Source of the DNA: Bradyrhizobium sp. LLZ17
GTDB lineage: Bacteria; Pseudomonadota; Alphaproteobacteria; Rhizobiales; Xanthobacteraceae
Assembly (NCBI RefSeq): GCF_041200145.1
Contig: NZ_CP165734.1
Coordinates: 2,542,001-2,606,000, forward strand
DNA length: 64,000 nucleotides
Reading direction: 5' to 3'
The notes below the pieces were generated by a model. The model saw only the letters and a list, made by a program, of their open reading frames with translations. It was not told where the DNA came from and did no database searches. Shown here piece by piece: positions 44,625 to 52,048 of the stretch. A program made the translations under genes and the position numbers. Every line of letters begins with the position of its first letter. Positions within the stretch are counted from its first letter, which is position 1.

Positions 44625-44743
44625 CGTCCCGGCGAACGCCGGGACCCATAACCACAGGGAGCAGTTGGTTTGCTTAGGCGTCTACCACCTGCGCCCACAA
44701 CGACAGCCGCGGCGTATGGGCCCCGGCCTTCGCCGGGGCGACG
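44625..44743. repeat. intergenic palindrome CGTCCCGGCGAACGCCGGGACC type
   Basis: CGTCCCGGCGAACGCCGGGACCCATA at the left pairs with TATGGGCCCCGGCCTTCGCCGGGGCGACG at the right around a 65-base centre. Second copy of the family at 28161-28286. Confidence 0.88.
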
Positions 44744-44751
44744 AGAGACCG

Positions 44752-47115
44752 TCACACCGCCATCTTCCGATGCAGCACCGGGGCGCCGGTGGTGAGGCTT
44801 TCGGCCGCATCGATGATGGCGTTGGCATCCAGGCCGTAGTGGCGGTAGAGGTCCGCGATGCTGCCGGTCTGGCCGAACTGCTCGACACCGAGCGCCTCGA
44901 CGCGATGGCCGCGGACACTGCCGAGCCAGCCGAGCGCAGCCGGATGGCCGTCGATCACCGTCACGATGCCGCAGTCGCGCGGCAATGGCGCCAGCAGCTT
45001 CTCGATGTGGCTCAGATGCTGCACGCCGCGGCGATCGCGCCGCAATTTTCGCGCGGCGGTCCAGCCTGCGTGCAGGCGGTCGGCCGAGGTGATCGCGAGC
45101 AGGCCGATGTCGCGGCGGCTCTCGCCGATCAGGCCGGTGGCCTCGATCGCTTCCGGCGCAATCGCGCCGGTATAGGCGATCACGAGTTCGGCGTTGGGCC
45201 CCGGCTTACGCAGCCAATAGGCGCCATCGGTGATGCCCTTCTCCAATTCCGGCGTCATGATCCGCTGCGCCTGATCGATGCTACGGGTCGACAGCCGCAG
45301 ATAGACAGAACCGCCCTCCGCCGCATCGCGCTGCATGTGCCTGAACCCCCAGCCCATGACCACGGCGAGCTCGTCGACGAAGGCCGGCTCGAACGAGGCG
45401 AGCCCATCCTGCGCCATGCCGATCAGCGGCGTCGCGATCGACTGGTGCGCGCCGCCTTCGGGCGCAAGGGTAATGCCGGACGGCGTCGCCGCCACCATGA
45501 AGCGCGCGTCCTGGTAGCAGGCATAGTTCAGCGCATCGAGCCCGCGCTCGATGAAGGGATCGTAGAGCGTGCCGACCGGGAGCAGCCGCTCGCCGTTGAT
45601 CTGGTGCGACAGGCCGAGCGCCGAGAGCATGATGAACAGGTTCATCTCGGCAATGCCGAGCTCGAGATGCTGGCCTTTGGGTGATGCGTCCCAATTGAAG
45701 GTCGAGGGAATTTTCTCACTGCGGAATAAGTCGGCCTTCTCGGCGCTTGCGAACAGGCCGCGCCGGTTCACCCAAGGACCGAGATTGGTCGAGACGGTCA
45801 CATCCGGCGACGTCGTCACGATCCGCCTGGCGAGTTCGCTGTCGCTGCGCGCGATCTCGTTCAGCACGAGGCCAAAGCCCTGCTGGGTCGACATCTGCGG
45901 CGACGGCTTGAACGCGAGTTGCGAGGGCACCTCGACCACGGGGGCGGTGAGCCGGCGGCCGTCCTGGTTGAACGGCACGCGCGCGAGGAACGCGTCCAGC
46001 TCGGCTGTATCCTGCGTAAGCCCTTCGAATCTGTCCCATTCGTGCCCGGGCCGGATGTTCTGGCTCTCGCGATATTTCTCCATCTGCGCGACCGTCATCA
46101 GGCCGGCATGGTTGTCCTTGTGGCCCTGGAACGGCAGGCCGACACCCTTGATGGTGTAGGCGATGAAGCAGACCGGGCGATCGTGATCGATGGACTCGAA
46201 CGCCTCCAGCATGCTCGCCATGTCGTGACCGCCAAGGTTCGACATCAGCGCCAGCAGTTCGTCGTCGCTGCGGCGGTCGATCAGTTTGGTAATTGGTCCC
46301 TGGTCGCCGATCTCGTCATGCAAATGCTTGCGGAAGGCCGCACCGCCCTGGAAGCACAGCGCGGCGTAGAGCGCGTTCGGGCAGTTGTCGATCCAGCGCT
46401 TCAGCGCCTCGCCGCCGGGCTCGGCAAACGCCTCGCGCATCAGCCGGCCGTATTTGACGATGACCACGTCCCAGCCGAAATTGCGGAACATGGTTTCGAA
46501 CTTTTCCCAGAGACCTTCGCGCACCACGGCGTCGAGCGACTGGCGGTTATAGTCGACCACCCACCAGGTGTTGCGCAGGCCGTGCTTCCACCCCTCCGCC
46601 AGCGCTTCGAAGATGTTGCCCTCGTCCATCTCGGCATCGCCGACGAGGGCAATCATCCGCCCCTCGCGGCGATCCTTCATCCAGCCATGCGCCTTGACGT
46701 AGTCCTGCACCAGCGAGGCGAACAGCGTCTGCGCCACGCCGAGGCCGACCGAGCCGGTCGAGAAGTCGACGTCGTCGACATCCTTGGTGCGCGACGGATA
46801 GGACTGCGCACCCTTGAAGCCGCGGAAATTTTCCAGCTTCTCGCGGCTCTGCCGGCCGAACAGATACTGGATCGCGTGGAACACTGGGCTCGCATGCGGC
46901 TTCACCGCGACGCGGTCTTCGGGCCGCAGCACGCTGAAATACAGCGCCGACATGATGGTCGCGAGCGAGGCCGAGGACGCCTGGTGGCCTCCCACCTTCA
47001 ACCCGTCCTCGTTCGGGCGGATATGGTTGGCGTGATGGATGGTCCAGGACGACAGCCAGAGCGCCTTGCGGCTCAGGGCGGTCAGGGTTTCAAGACGAGC
47101 GGACTCGACGGGCAT
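44752..47115 (-). CDS. pyruvate dehydrogenase E1-like / MdeB-like thiamine-dependent 2-oxoacid dehydrogenase (transketolase fold)
   Basis: 787 residues from ATG 47115. The single chain carries both halves of a homodimeric E1: TPP/Mg motif LVGDAEMDEGNIFEALAEGW...WWVVDYNRQSLD around residue 190, RFKGVGLP-like YTIKGVGLPFQGHKDNHAG, and a second domain with HLELGIAEMNLFIMLSALG and APEGGAHQSI. AceE proteins are about 100 residues longer. Pseudomonas putida MdeB, an alpha-ketobutyrate E1, is divergently paired with an Lrp-type regulator MdeR, the same arrangement as here. No E2, E3 or methionine gamma-lyase gene is adjacent. The preferred 2-oxo acid is unknown. Confidence 0.85.
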   Translation of the reverse strand: MPVESARLETLTALSRKALWLSSWTIHHANHIRPNEDGLKVGGHQASSASLATIMSALYFSVLRPEDRVAVKPHASPVFHAIQYLFGRQSREKLENFRGFKGAQSYPSRTKDVDDVDFSTGSVGLGVAQTLFASLVQDYVKAHGWMKDRREGRMIALVGDAEMDEGNIFEALAEGWKHGLRNTWWVVDYNRQSLDAVVREGLWEKFETMFRNFGWDVVIVKYGRLMREAFAEPGGEALKRWIDNCPNALYAALCFQGGAAFRKHLHDEIGDQGPITKLIDRRSDDELLALMSNLGGHDMASMLEAFESIDHDRPVCFIAYTIKGVGLPFQGHKDNHAGLMTVAQMEKYRESQNIRPGHEWDRFEGLTQDTAELDAFLARVPFNQDGRRLTAPVVEVPSQLAFKPSPQMSTQQGFGLVLNEIARSDSELARRIVTTSPDVTVSTNLGPWVNRRGLFASAEKADLFRSEKIPSTFNWDASPKGQHLELGIAEMNLFIMLSALGLSHQINGERLLPVGTLYDPFIERGLDALNYACYQDARFMVAATPSGITLAPEGGAHQSIATPLIGMAQDGLASFEPAFVDELAVVMGWGFRHMQRDAAEGGSVYLRLSTRSIDQAQRIMTPELEKGITDGAYWLRKPGPNAELVIAYTGAIAPEAIEATGLIGESRRDIGLLAITSADRLHAGWTAARKLRRDRRGVQHLSHIEKLLAPLPRDCGIVTVIDGHPAALGWLGSVRGHRVEALGVEQFGQTGSIADLYRHYGLDANAIIDAAESLTTGAPVLHRKMAV

Positions 47116-47247
47116 GGCAATGCTCCGGAAAACAATGGCCCGATCATACCCCTGCGGAACGCACCAGATTTCCCAATTTTTCGCGTCATACCCCCGGATA
47201 TTGGGATAGCATACCATTAACTCCGCTAAAACGACAGGCTCATCCCA

Positions 47248-47709
47248 ATGTCCGAGCTCGACACCATCGATCGAAAAATTCTTGCGCTGCTCCAGAACGA
47301 CAGCCGACTGACCATGCAGGAGCTCGCCGACAAGGTCGGGCTCTCGGTGTCGCCGTGCCATCGCCGCGTCAAGCTCTTGGAGGAGCGCGGCGTCATCTCG
47401 CGCTACATCGCCACCGTCGACCAGAAAGCGCTGGGGCTGCATGTCAGTGTCTTCATCTCGATCAAGCTGGCGCGGCAGAAGGAGGAGGACCTCAACCGTT
47501 TCGCGCGCGCGATCTCGAAATGGGACGAGGTGCTGGAATGCTATCTAATGACCGGCAACCGCGACTATCTGCTGCGCGTGGTGGCGGCCGACCTCGCCTC
47601 CTACGAGGCCTTCCTGAAGACCAAGCTGACCCGGCTCGACGGCATCGCCTCGATCGAGTCGAGCTTTGCGCTCAGCCAGGTGAAATATTCGATCGCGCTG
47701 CCGGTGTAA
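47248..47709 (+). CDS. Lrp/AsnC-family transcriptional regulator
   Basis: 153 residues. N-terminal helix-turn-helix LDTIDRKILALLQNDSRLTMQELADKVGLSVSPCHRRVKLLEERGVISRY, then the RAM ligand-binding domain (LGLHVSVFISIKL, EVLECYLMTGNRDYLLRVVAADLASYEAFL). The divergent transketolase-like gene begins 132 bases away, so the regulator most likely controls it in response to an amino acid, as in other AsnC-type pairs. The intergenic region is AT-rich for this genome (ATTGGGATAGCATACCATTAA), a likely Lrp-type binding region. Confidence 0.93.
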   Translation: MSELDTIDRKILALLQNDSRLTMQELADKVGLSVSPCHRRVKLLEERGVISRYIATVDQKALGLHVSVFISIKLARQKEEDLNRFARAISKWDEVLECYLMTGNRDYLLRVVAADLASYEAFLKTKLTRLDGIASIESSFALSQVKYSIALPV

Positions 47710-47720
47710 CGCCTCTGCCC

Positions 47721-47800
47721 CGTCATTGCGAGCGCAGCGAAGCAATCCAGAGTCCCTCAGCGGCGGCAGACTGGATTGCTTCGCTGCGCTCGCAATGACA
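47721..47800. repeat. intergenic palindrome CGTCATTGCGAGCGCAGCG type
   Basis: CGTCATTGCGAGCGCAGCGAAGCAATCCAG on the left is complementary to CTGGATTGCTTCGCTGCGCTCGCAATGACA on the right, around a 20-base centre: a nearly perfect 29-bp arm. It lies between convergent genes and could terminate both. Confidence 0.92.
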
Positions 47801-47805
47801 GCCGT

Positions 47806-48885
47806 CTATCGCCACGGCTGGACGATGATCTTGGTATGCGCCTCGGGATTGGCGAGATCGGCGAAAGCTTTCGCGACACCATCGATGCCGATCTCGGCCG
47901 TCACCATCGCGCCGGCATCCACCTCACCTTCCGCGATCAGGCGCAGCGACGCCGCGAACTCGTCCGGTGTGTAGCCGAGCACATATTGGAGATTGAGCTC
48001 CTTCATGATGCCGAGCATGGGCTCGCTCTTGTCGCTCTCCATGCAGACGCCAACCACGACGATCCTTGCATCGCGCGGCGCGCCCTCGAACACCTGCTGC
48101 AATAGGCCGGGCACACCGACACATTCGAAGATGATCGCGGGCTTCAGCGCCGGCAGCATCGCCTGCAATGGCGGCCGTGCCGCCTTCTCCGCCTCGGACA
48201 TCTGTGCGTGCTCGGCCCAGGCTGCATAGGGCTGCGATTGTTTTGGATCGACCACGATATCGGCGCCGAGCCGAGCAGCCAGCGCACGCCGCGCCGGTGA
48301 ATAGTCGGCGGCGACGATCGGATGCAGGCCCTTGATTTTCAGCGCCGCGATCACCGCGAGTCCCACCGGCCCGCAGCCGATCACGAGCGGCACCTCGCCG
48401 CCACGGATGTTGGCTTTTGCCACGGCATGAACGCCAACCGCGAGCGGCTCGGTCAGCGCCGCATGTTCCGGGGCGAGACCATTGGGCACCTCCAGCAGCA
48501 GCGGCTCGCTGAGCAGCATCGCCTCGGCATAGCCGCCGATATTGTCGTTGGAATAGCCGATACCCTCGATGCCCTGCGCCGTCAGCAGCGCCGGCAGCGA
48601 GCAGACGCGCGTGCCGGGCTTGAGCTTGCGCGCGGTGCCGGGGCCGTAATCGACGATCTCGCAGCAGAATTCGTGGCCAAACACGACGTCGCGGGTGAGA
48701 TCCATCGGCTTGCGCCCGGTCTTTCGCGCCATCTCGGCCATACGGAAGGCGTGCTGGCGCGCGTGCAGATCGGAGCCGCAGATGCCGCAGGCGAGCGTCT
48801 TGACCAGCACCTGGCCGGGACCCGGTGTCGGCTCCAGCATCCGGTCCACGACAATCTCACCGTTCCTGAAAATCGCAGCGCGCAT
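47806..48885 (-). CDS. zinc-dependent alcohol dehydrogenase (MDR superfamily)
   Basis: 359 residues from ATG 48885 (MRAAIFRNGEIVVDRM). Catalytic zinc residues: Cys in LACGICGSDLHARQH, His-Glu in VVFGHEFCCEIVDYG. NAD(P) site: LVIGCGPVGLAVIAALKIKG near residue 175. The usual four-Cys structural zinc lobe is absent between residues 90 and 115; instead there is GTRVCSLPALLTAQGIEG, as in some dehydrogenases without structural zinc. Substrate alcohol unknown. Not obviously in an operon; the next minus-strand gene lies downstream past the palindrome. Confidence 0.9.
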   Translation of the reverse strand: MRAAIFRNGEIVVDRMLEPTPGPGQVLVKTLACGICGSDLHARQHAFRMAEMARKTGRKPMDLTRDVVFGHEFCCEIVDYGPGTARKLKPGTRVCSLPALLTAQGIEGIGYSNDNIGGYAEAMLLSEPLLLEVPNGLAPEHAALTEPLAVGVHAVAKANIRGGEVPLVIGCGPVGLAVIAALKIKGLHPIVAADYSPARRALAARLGADIVVDPKQSQPYAAWAEHAQMSEAEKAARPPLQAMLPALKPAIIFECVGVPGLLQQVFEGAPRDARIVVVGVCMESDKSEPMLGIMKELNLQYVLGYTPDEFAASLRLIAEGEVDAGAMVTAEIGIDGVAKAFADLANPEAHTKIIVQPWR

Positions 48886-48944
48886 CCGTCTCCTCCCTTG
48901 TTGTTGGAGCCGTTGATAGCACGATACCGGTTCGAAATATTGCG

Positions 48945-49886
48945 TCAGGGGTTCGGGGAGCGCTCGGCCTGCACCAAAAGCTGGGCGCGACGGATGCGCT
49001 CGCGATGGGCGATATAGAGACCACTGGCGACGATGAACGCCGCGCCGACGATGGTCCACATGTCCGGCAATTCCCCGAAGATGAAGAAGCCCAAAATGCT
49101 GACCCACAACAATTGCGTGTAGGAGAACGGCGCCAGCACCGAGGCATCGCCATAGCGGTAGGCCAGCACGATGATCCACTGGCCGACGGTGGACGCGACG
49201 CCAATCACGATGCCGAGTCCGATCGCAGTCCAGCTCGGCGTCACCCAGACGAACGGCACCATCACTGTGAGGATCGCAACACCGGTGAGCGCGGAATAGG
49301 CCATCGTGGTGATGACGGCTTCGCGGCCGCTTATCATGCGGGTCAGGATCAATGCGGCAGCCCAGCAGAACGCTGAGATGATCGGGAAGAAGGCGGCGAC
49401 GTGAAACGCGTTCGAGCCCGGCCGCAGGATGATGATCACCCCCATCAGGCCGAGCGCGGTCGCGATCCAGCGGCGCATGCCGACCTTCTCGCTGAGAAAG
49501 ATGATCGACAGCGCAGTGACGAACAGCGGAGAGACGAAGCCGGTTGCAGACGCCTCCGCGATCGGGAGGAAGCGCAGGCCAGTGATGAAGAAGAGCGAGG
49601 AGCCGAGCAGCGCCGCGCCGCGCATCAACTGCAAACCGAGGCGCTCGGTGCGCATCGCATAAAGCGGCGACGCCGGCAGCATCACAGGCGTGAACATCAG
49701 CGCGAACGTCACGAAGCGGATCCAGGTGATCTCGATCGACGGCAGGCTCGTCGACAAATATTTCGCGGTGACGTCGGAGCAGCCGAGAAACACCGTCGAC
49801 AGCAACACCAGTGCAATGCCCTTGAAGGGATGATCGACGCGCGCAGGCGCGCGGCGCGTCTGCTGCTTCTTCTCCGGCATCGGCAT
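48945..49886 (-). CDS. EamA/DMT-family membrane transporter
   Basis: 313 residues from ATG 49886 (MPMPEKKQQTRRAPARVDHP). Two five-helix EamA repeats are seen: the first from GIALVLLSTVFLGCSDVTAKYLSTSLPSIEITWIRFVTFALMF, the second from FFPIISAFCWAAALILTRMISGREAVITTMAYSALTGVAIL to EPLWVSI-like TQLLWVSILGFFIFGELPDMWTIVGAAFIVASGLYI. Members export amino acids, nucleosides or other metabolites. The N-terminal basic stretch is cytoplasmic. Substrate unknown. Confidence 0.92.
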   Translation of the reverse strand: MPMPEKKQQTRRAPARVDHPFKGIALVLLSTVFLGCSDVTAKYLSTSLPSIEITWIRFVTFALMFTPVMLPASPLYAMRTERLGLQLMRGAALLGSSLFFITGLRFLPIAEASATGFVSPLFVTALSIIFLSEKVGMRRWIATALGLMGVIIILRPGSNAFHVAAFFPIISAFCWAAALILTRMISGREAVITTMAYSALTGVAILTVMVPFVWVTPSWTAIGLGIVIGVASTVGQWIIVLAYRYGDASVLAPFSYTQLLWVSILGFFIFGELPDMWTIVGAAFIVASGLYIAHRERIRRAQLLVQAERSPNP

Positions 49887-50073
49887 GGCAATACTGTCGA
49901 GCCTTGCGGCTACGGCGGGCGGCGGGGTCACGGCTGGAACCTGGGAAATACGAGATCGGGGACGGCTGTAAAAAACGACAAACGCGCCGCTTTCACAACT
50001 TGCGAAAACAGGATGCCGATATGCGCTGGCGTCCGCGCGCGTCAATGGTCCATTAATATTGCGCGTTGCTGCA

Positions 50074-50925
50074 CTACAGCATGGGGAGGCCGCGCGGCTT
50101 GGGACCGCGCGGAAACGCCGCATCCAGCGCCGCAATGTCGTCTGTCGTCAGCACGAGATCGCCGGCCACCGCGTTTTCTATGGCATGTTCCGCGGATGAC
50201 GCCTTGGGGATCGCGAACACCGTAGTCGCACGGGTGAGGAAGCTCAGTGCGACCTGACGCGGCGTCGCGCGACGCGCTTGCGCAATGCGCGCAAGCACGG
50301 CGCCGCCCTTGCTGTCGCCGGCGGGAAAATCGTCATGGCCGAACGGCGAATAGGCGACCACCGCAACACCGTGCTGCTCGCACCACGGGATCACCGCATG
50401 CTCGATCGCGCGCTCCTTGAGATGATAGAGCACCTGATTGCACGCGACCCTGCCCTCGCCCGCAATTTCGAAAATCTCGTCGAGATCGTCCGCGTCGAAA
50501 TTGGACACGCCCCAGGATTTTATCTTGCCGGCCTTCACCAGCTCTTCGAATGCAGCGACGGTGTCTTGCAGCGGATACGAACCGCGCCAGTGCAGGAGAT
50601 AGCAATCGAGACGATCGGTCTTCAGCCGCTTCAGCGAGCGTTCGCAGGCGGCGATGGTGCCACGGCGCGAGGCGTTGCTCGGCAGCACTTTCGAGACCAG
50701 GAAGACTTCATCGCGCCGGTTCGCGATCGCATCGGCAATGACGAGCTCGGCATCGCCATACATCTCCGCGGTGTCGACGTGAGTCATCCCGAGATCGAGC
50801 CCGCGCTGAAGCGCCGCGATCGCGCGCTTGCGATCGCCATGGTCGAGATACCAGGTGCCCTGCCCGATGACGGAGACGTTGGCGCCGGTCTGGCCGAAGG
50901 GGTTTGATTTCATGTGAAAGCTCAC
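50074..50925 (-). CDS. aldo/keto reductase
   Basis: 283 residues if the GTG at 50925 is used (GTGA overlap with the upstream stop); ATG 50913 (MKSNPFGQTGANVSVIG) is equally plausible. The catalytic tetrad of the family is complete: Asp and Tyr in THVDTAEMYGDAE, Lys in VFLVSKVLPSNAS and His in CYLLHWRGSYPL. The C-terminal NADPH-binding loop is FAIPKASSAEHAIENAVAG. It reduces an aldehyde or ketone with NADPH. Co-translated with the preceding SMP-30 gene, so it may act on a sugar-derived carbonyl or lactone product. Confidence 0.92.
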   Translation of the reverse strand: MSFHMKSNPFGQTGANVSVIGQGTWYLDHGDRKRAIAALQRGLDLGMTHVDTAEMYGDAELVIADAIANRRDEVFLVSKVLPSNASRRGTIAACERSLKRLKTDRLDCYLLHWRGSYPLQDTVAAFEELVKAGKIKSWGVSNFDADDLDEIFEIAGEGRVACNQVLYHLKERAIEHAVIPWCEQHGVAVVAYSPFGHDDFPAGDSKGGAVLARIAQARRATPRQVALSFLTRATTVFAIPKASSAEHAIENAVAGDLVLTTDDIAALDAAFPRGPKPRGLPML

Positions 50926-51821
50926 AGTTCGCTGATATCCGCGACCAGCACAGTGCCGGTTGCTGACTCAGTGATATAGAGCCGATCTTTCTTCGCGCCA
51001 CCGATCGCAACATTGGTGCAATTCGGCCCTGCGCACGACTTGATCCGCGCGATCAATTCTCCGTTCGGTGCGAACACGAAGACGTGCCCGAGTGAGGCGT
51101 GGCCGACGAACAGGCGCCCCCTCGCGTCCATGGTCACGCCATCAGGGCCGGATGTACCGAACAGCGCGCAGAAGCGGCCGACCTTGGACACGCTGCCGTC
51201 CCGCATGAACGGCAATCGCCACACGGAATTGTCGCGCGTCATCGCGACGAACAGCACGGTCTCGGTCGGATCGAGCACCAGGCCATTCGGGCTGATGCCG
51301 GTATTGATCAGGCAATCAAGCCGGCCACTCGCGCTCAGCCGATAGACCCGGCCGCTGGGATCATGGAGGCCGGTCTGGCCCTGGTCGGTGAAATAGATGT
51401 CGCCGTTGGAAGCAAGATGCAGATCGTTGCAGCCGCGAAACGATTCCGAATTGCGCGCGGTCAGCACCGGCTTGATGTGCCCGGCTTTGGCGTCGAGCTC
51501 CATGATGCCGTGCATGTAGTCGGCGACCAGGATGCGTCCGTCGGCTGCGATCTTCAGCCCGTTCGGCCAGCCGTCATATTCGACCACGAGCGACCATTCC
51601 CCATCAGGCGCGATGCGGAAGATGCGGCCGAAGGGAATGTCGACGATGTAGAGGTTGCCGTCCTTGTCGAACGACGGCCCTTCGATGAAGCTGTCAGTCG
51701 CAACGCCCGGCCGGTTGGCATCGGCCCAATCGCTCCGCACGCCCATGCGGCGGAATTTGTCGGGCATGGCCGAGAAGATTTTGGTTTCAATCAGGCGCGG
51801 CGGCGTTTCCAGGTACATCAT
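50922..51821 (-). CDS. SMP-30/gluconolactonase/LRE-family protein
   Basis: 299 residues from ATG 51821 (MMYLETPPRLIETKIF). Propeller repeats and metal-site residues: Glu in SFIEGPSFDKDGNLYIVDIPFGRIF, Asn in RGCNDLHLASNGDIYFTDQGQTGLHDPSG, Asn in GISPNGLVLDP and Asp in GTSGPDGVTMDARGRLFVGHASLG. It hydrolyses a lactone in most characterised relatives. It overlaps the aldo/keto reductase gene by four bases. A second, more distant SMP-30 protein is encoded at 41872-42858. Confidence 0.9.
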   Translation of the reverse strand: MMYLETPPRLIETKIFSAMPDKFRRMGVRSDWADANRPGVATDSFIEGPSFDKDGNLYIVDIPFGRIFRIAPDGEWSLVVEYDGWPNGLKIAADGRILVADYMHGIMELDAKAGHIKPVLTARNSESFRGCNDLHLASNGDIYFTDQGQTGLHDPSGRVYRLSASGRLDCLINTGISPNGLVLDPTETVLFVAMTRDNSVWRLPFMRDGSVSKVGRFCALFGTSGPDGVTMDARGRLFVGHASLGHVFVFAPNGELIARIKSCAGPNCTNVAIGGAKKDRLYITESATGTVLVADISEL

Positions 51822-51913
51822 GGTTGTTGTTGGCTGTTGATGAGAGCGCCGCAACATAAGGCACAATGGACAGCGCGTCGATTGGGGCGGAGGCATGGAA
51901 CACCACCCTCATT

Positions 51914-52014
51914 GTCATTCCCCGCGAAAGCGGGGAATCCAGTACGCCGCGGCCTTACTGCTCAATCACAAGTGTCTCGGCGTACTGGATCGCCCGGCGA
52001 GGCCGGGCGATGAC
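51914..52014. repeat. intergenic palindrome GTCATTCCCCGCGAAAGCGGGGAATCCAG type
   Basis: GTCATTCCCCGC with its own hairpin GCGGGGAAT, then CCAGTACGCCG at the left, pairs with CGGCGTACTGGATCGCCCGGCGAGGCCGGGCGATGAC at the right. It lies between the end of nasC and the SMP-30 gene start. Confidence 0.9.
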
Positions 52015-52048
52015 ACCGGAGTTTAAGGCGACGACCGAGAACGTCGTC

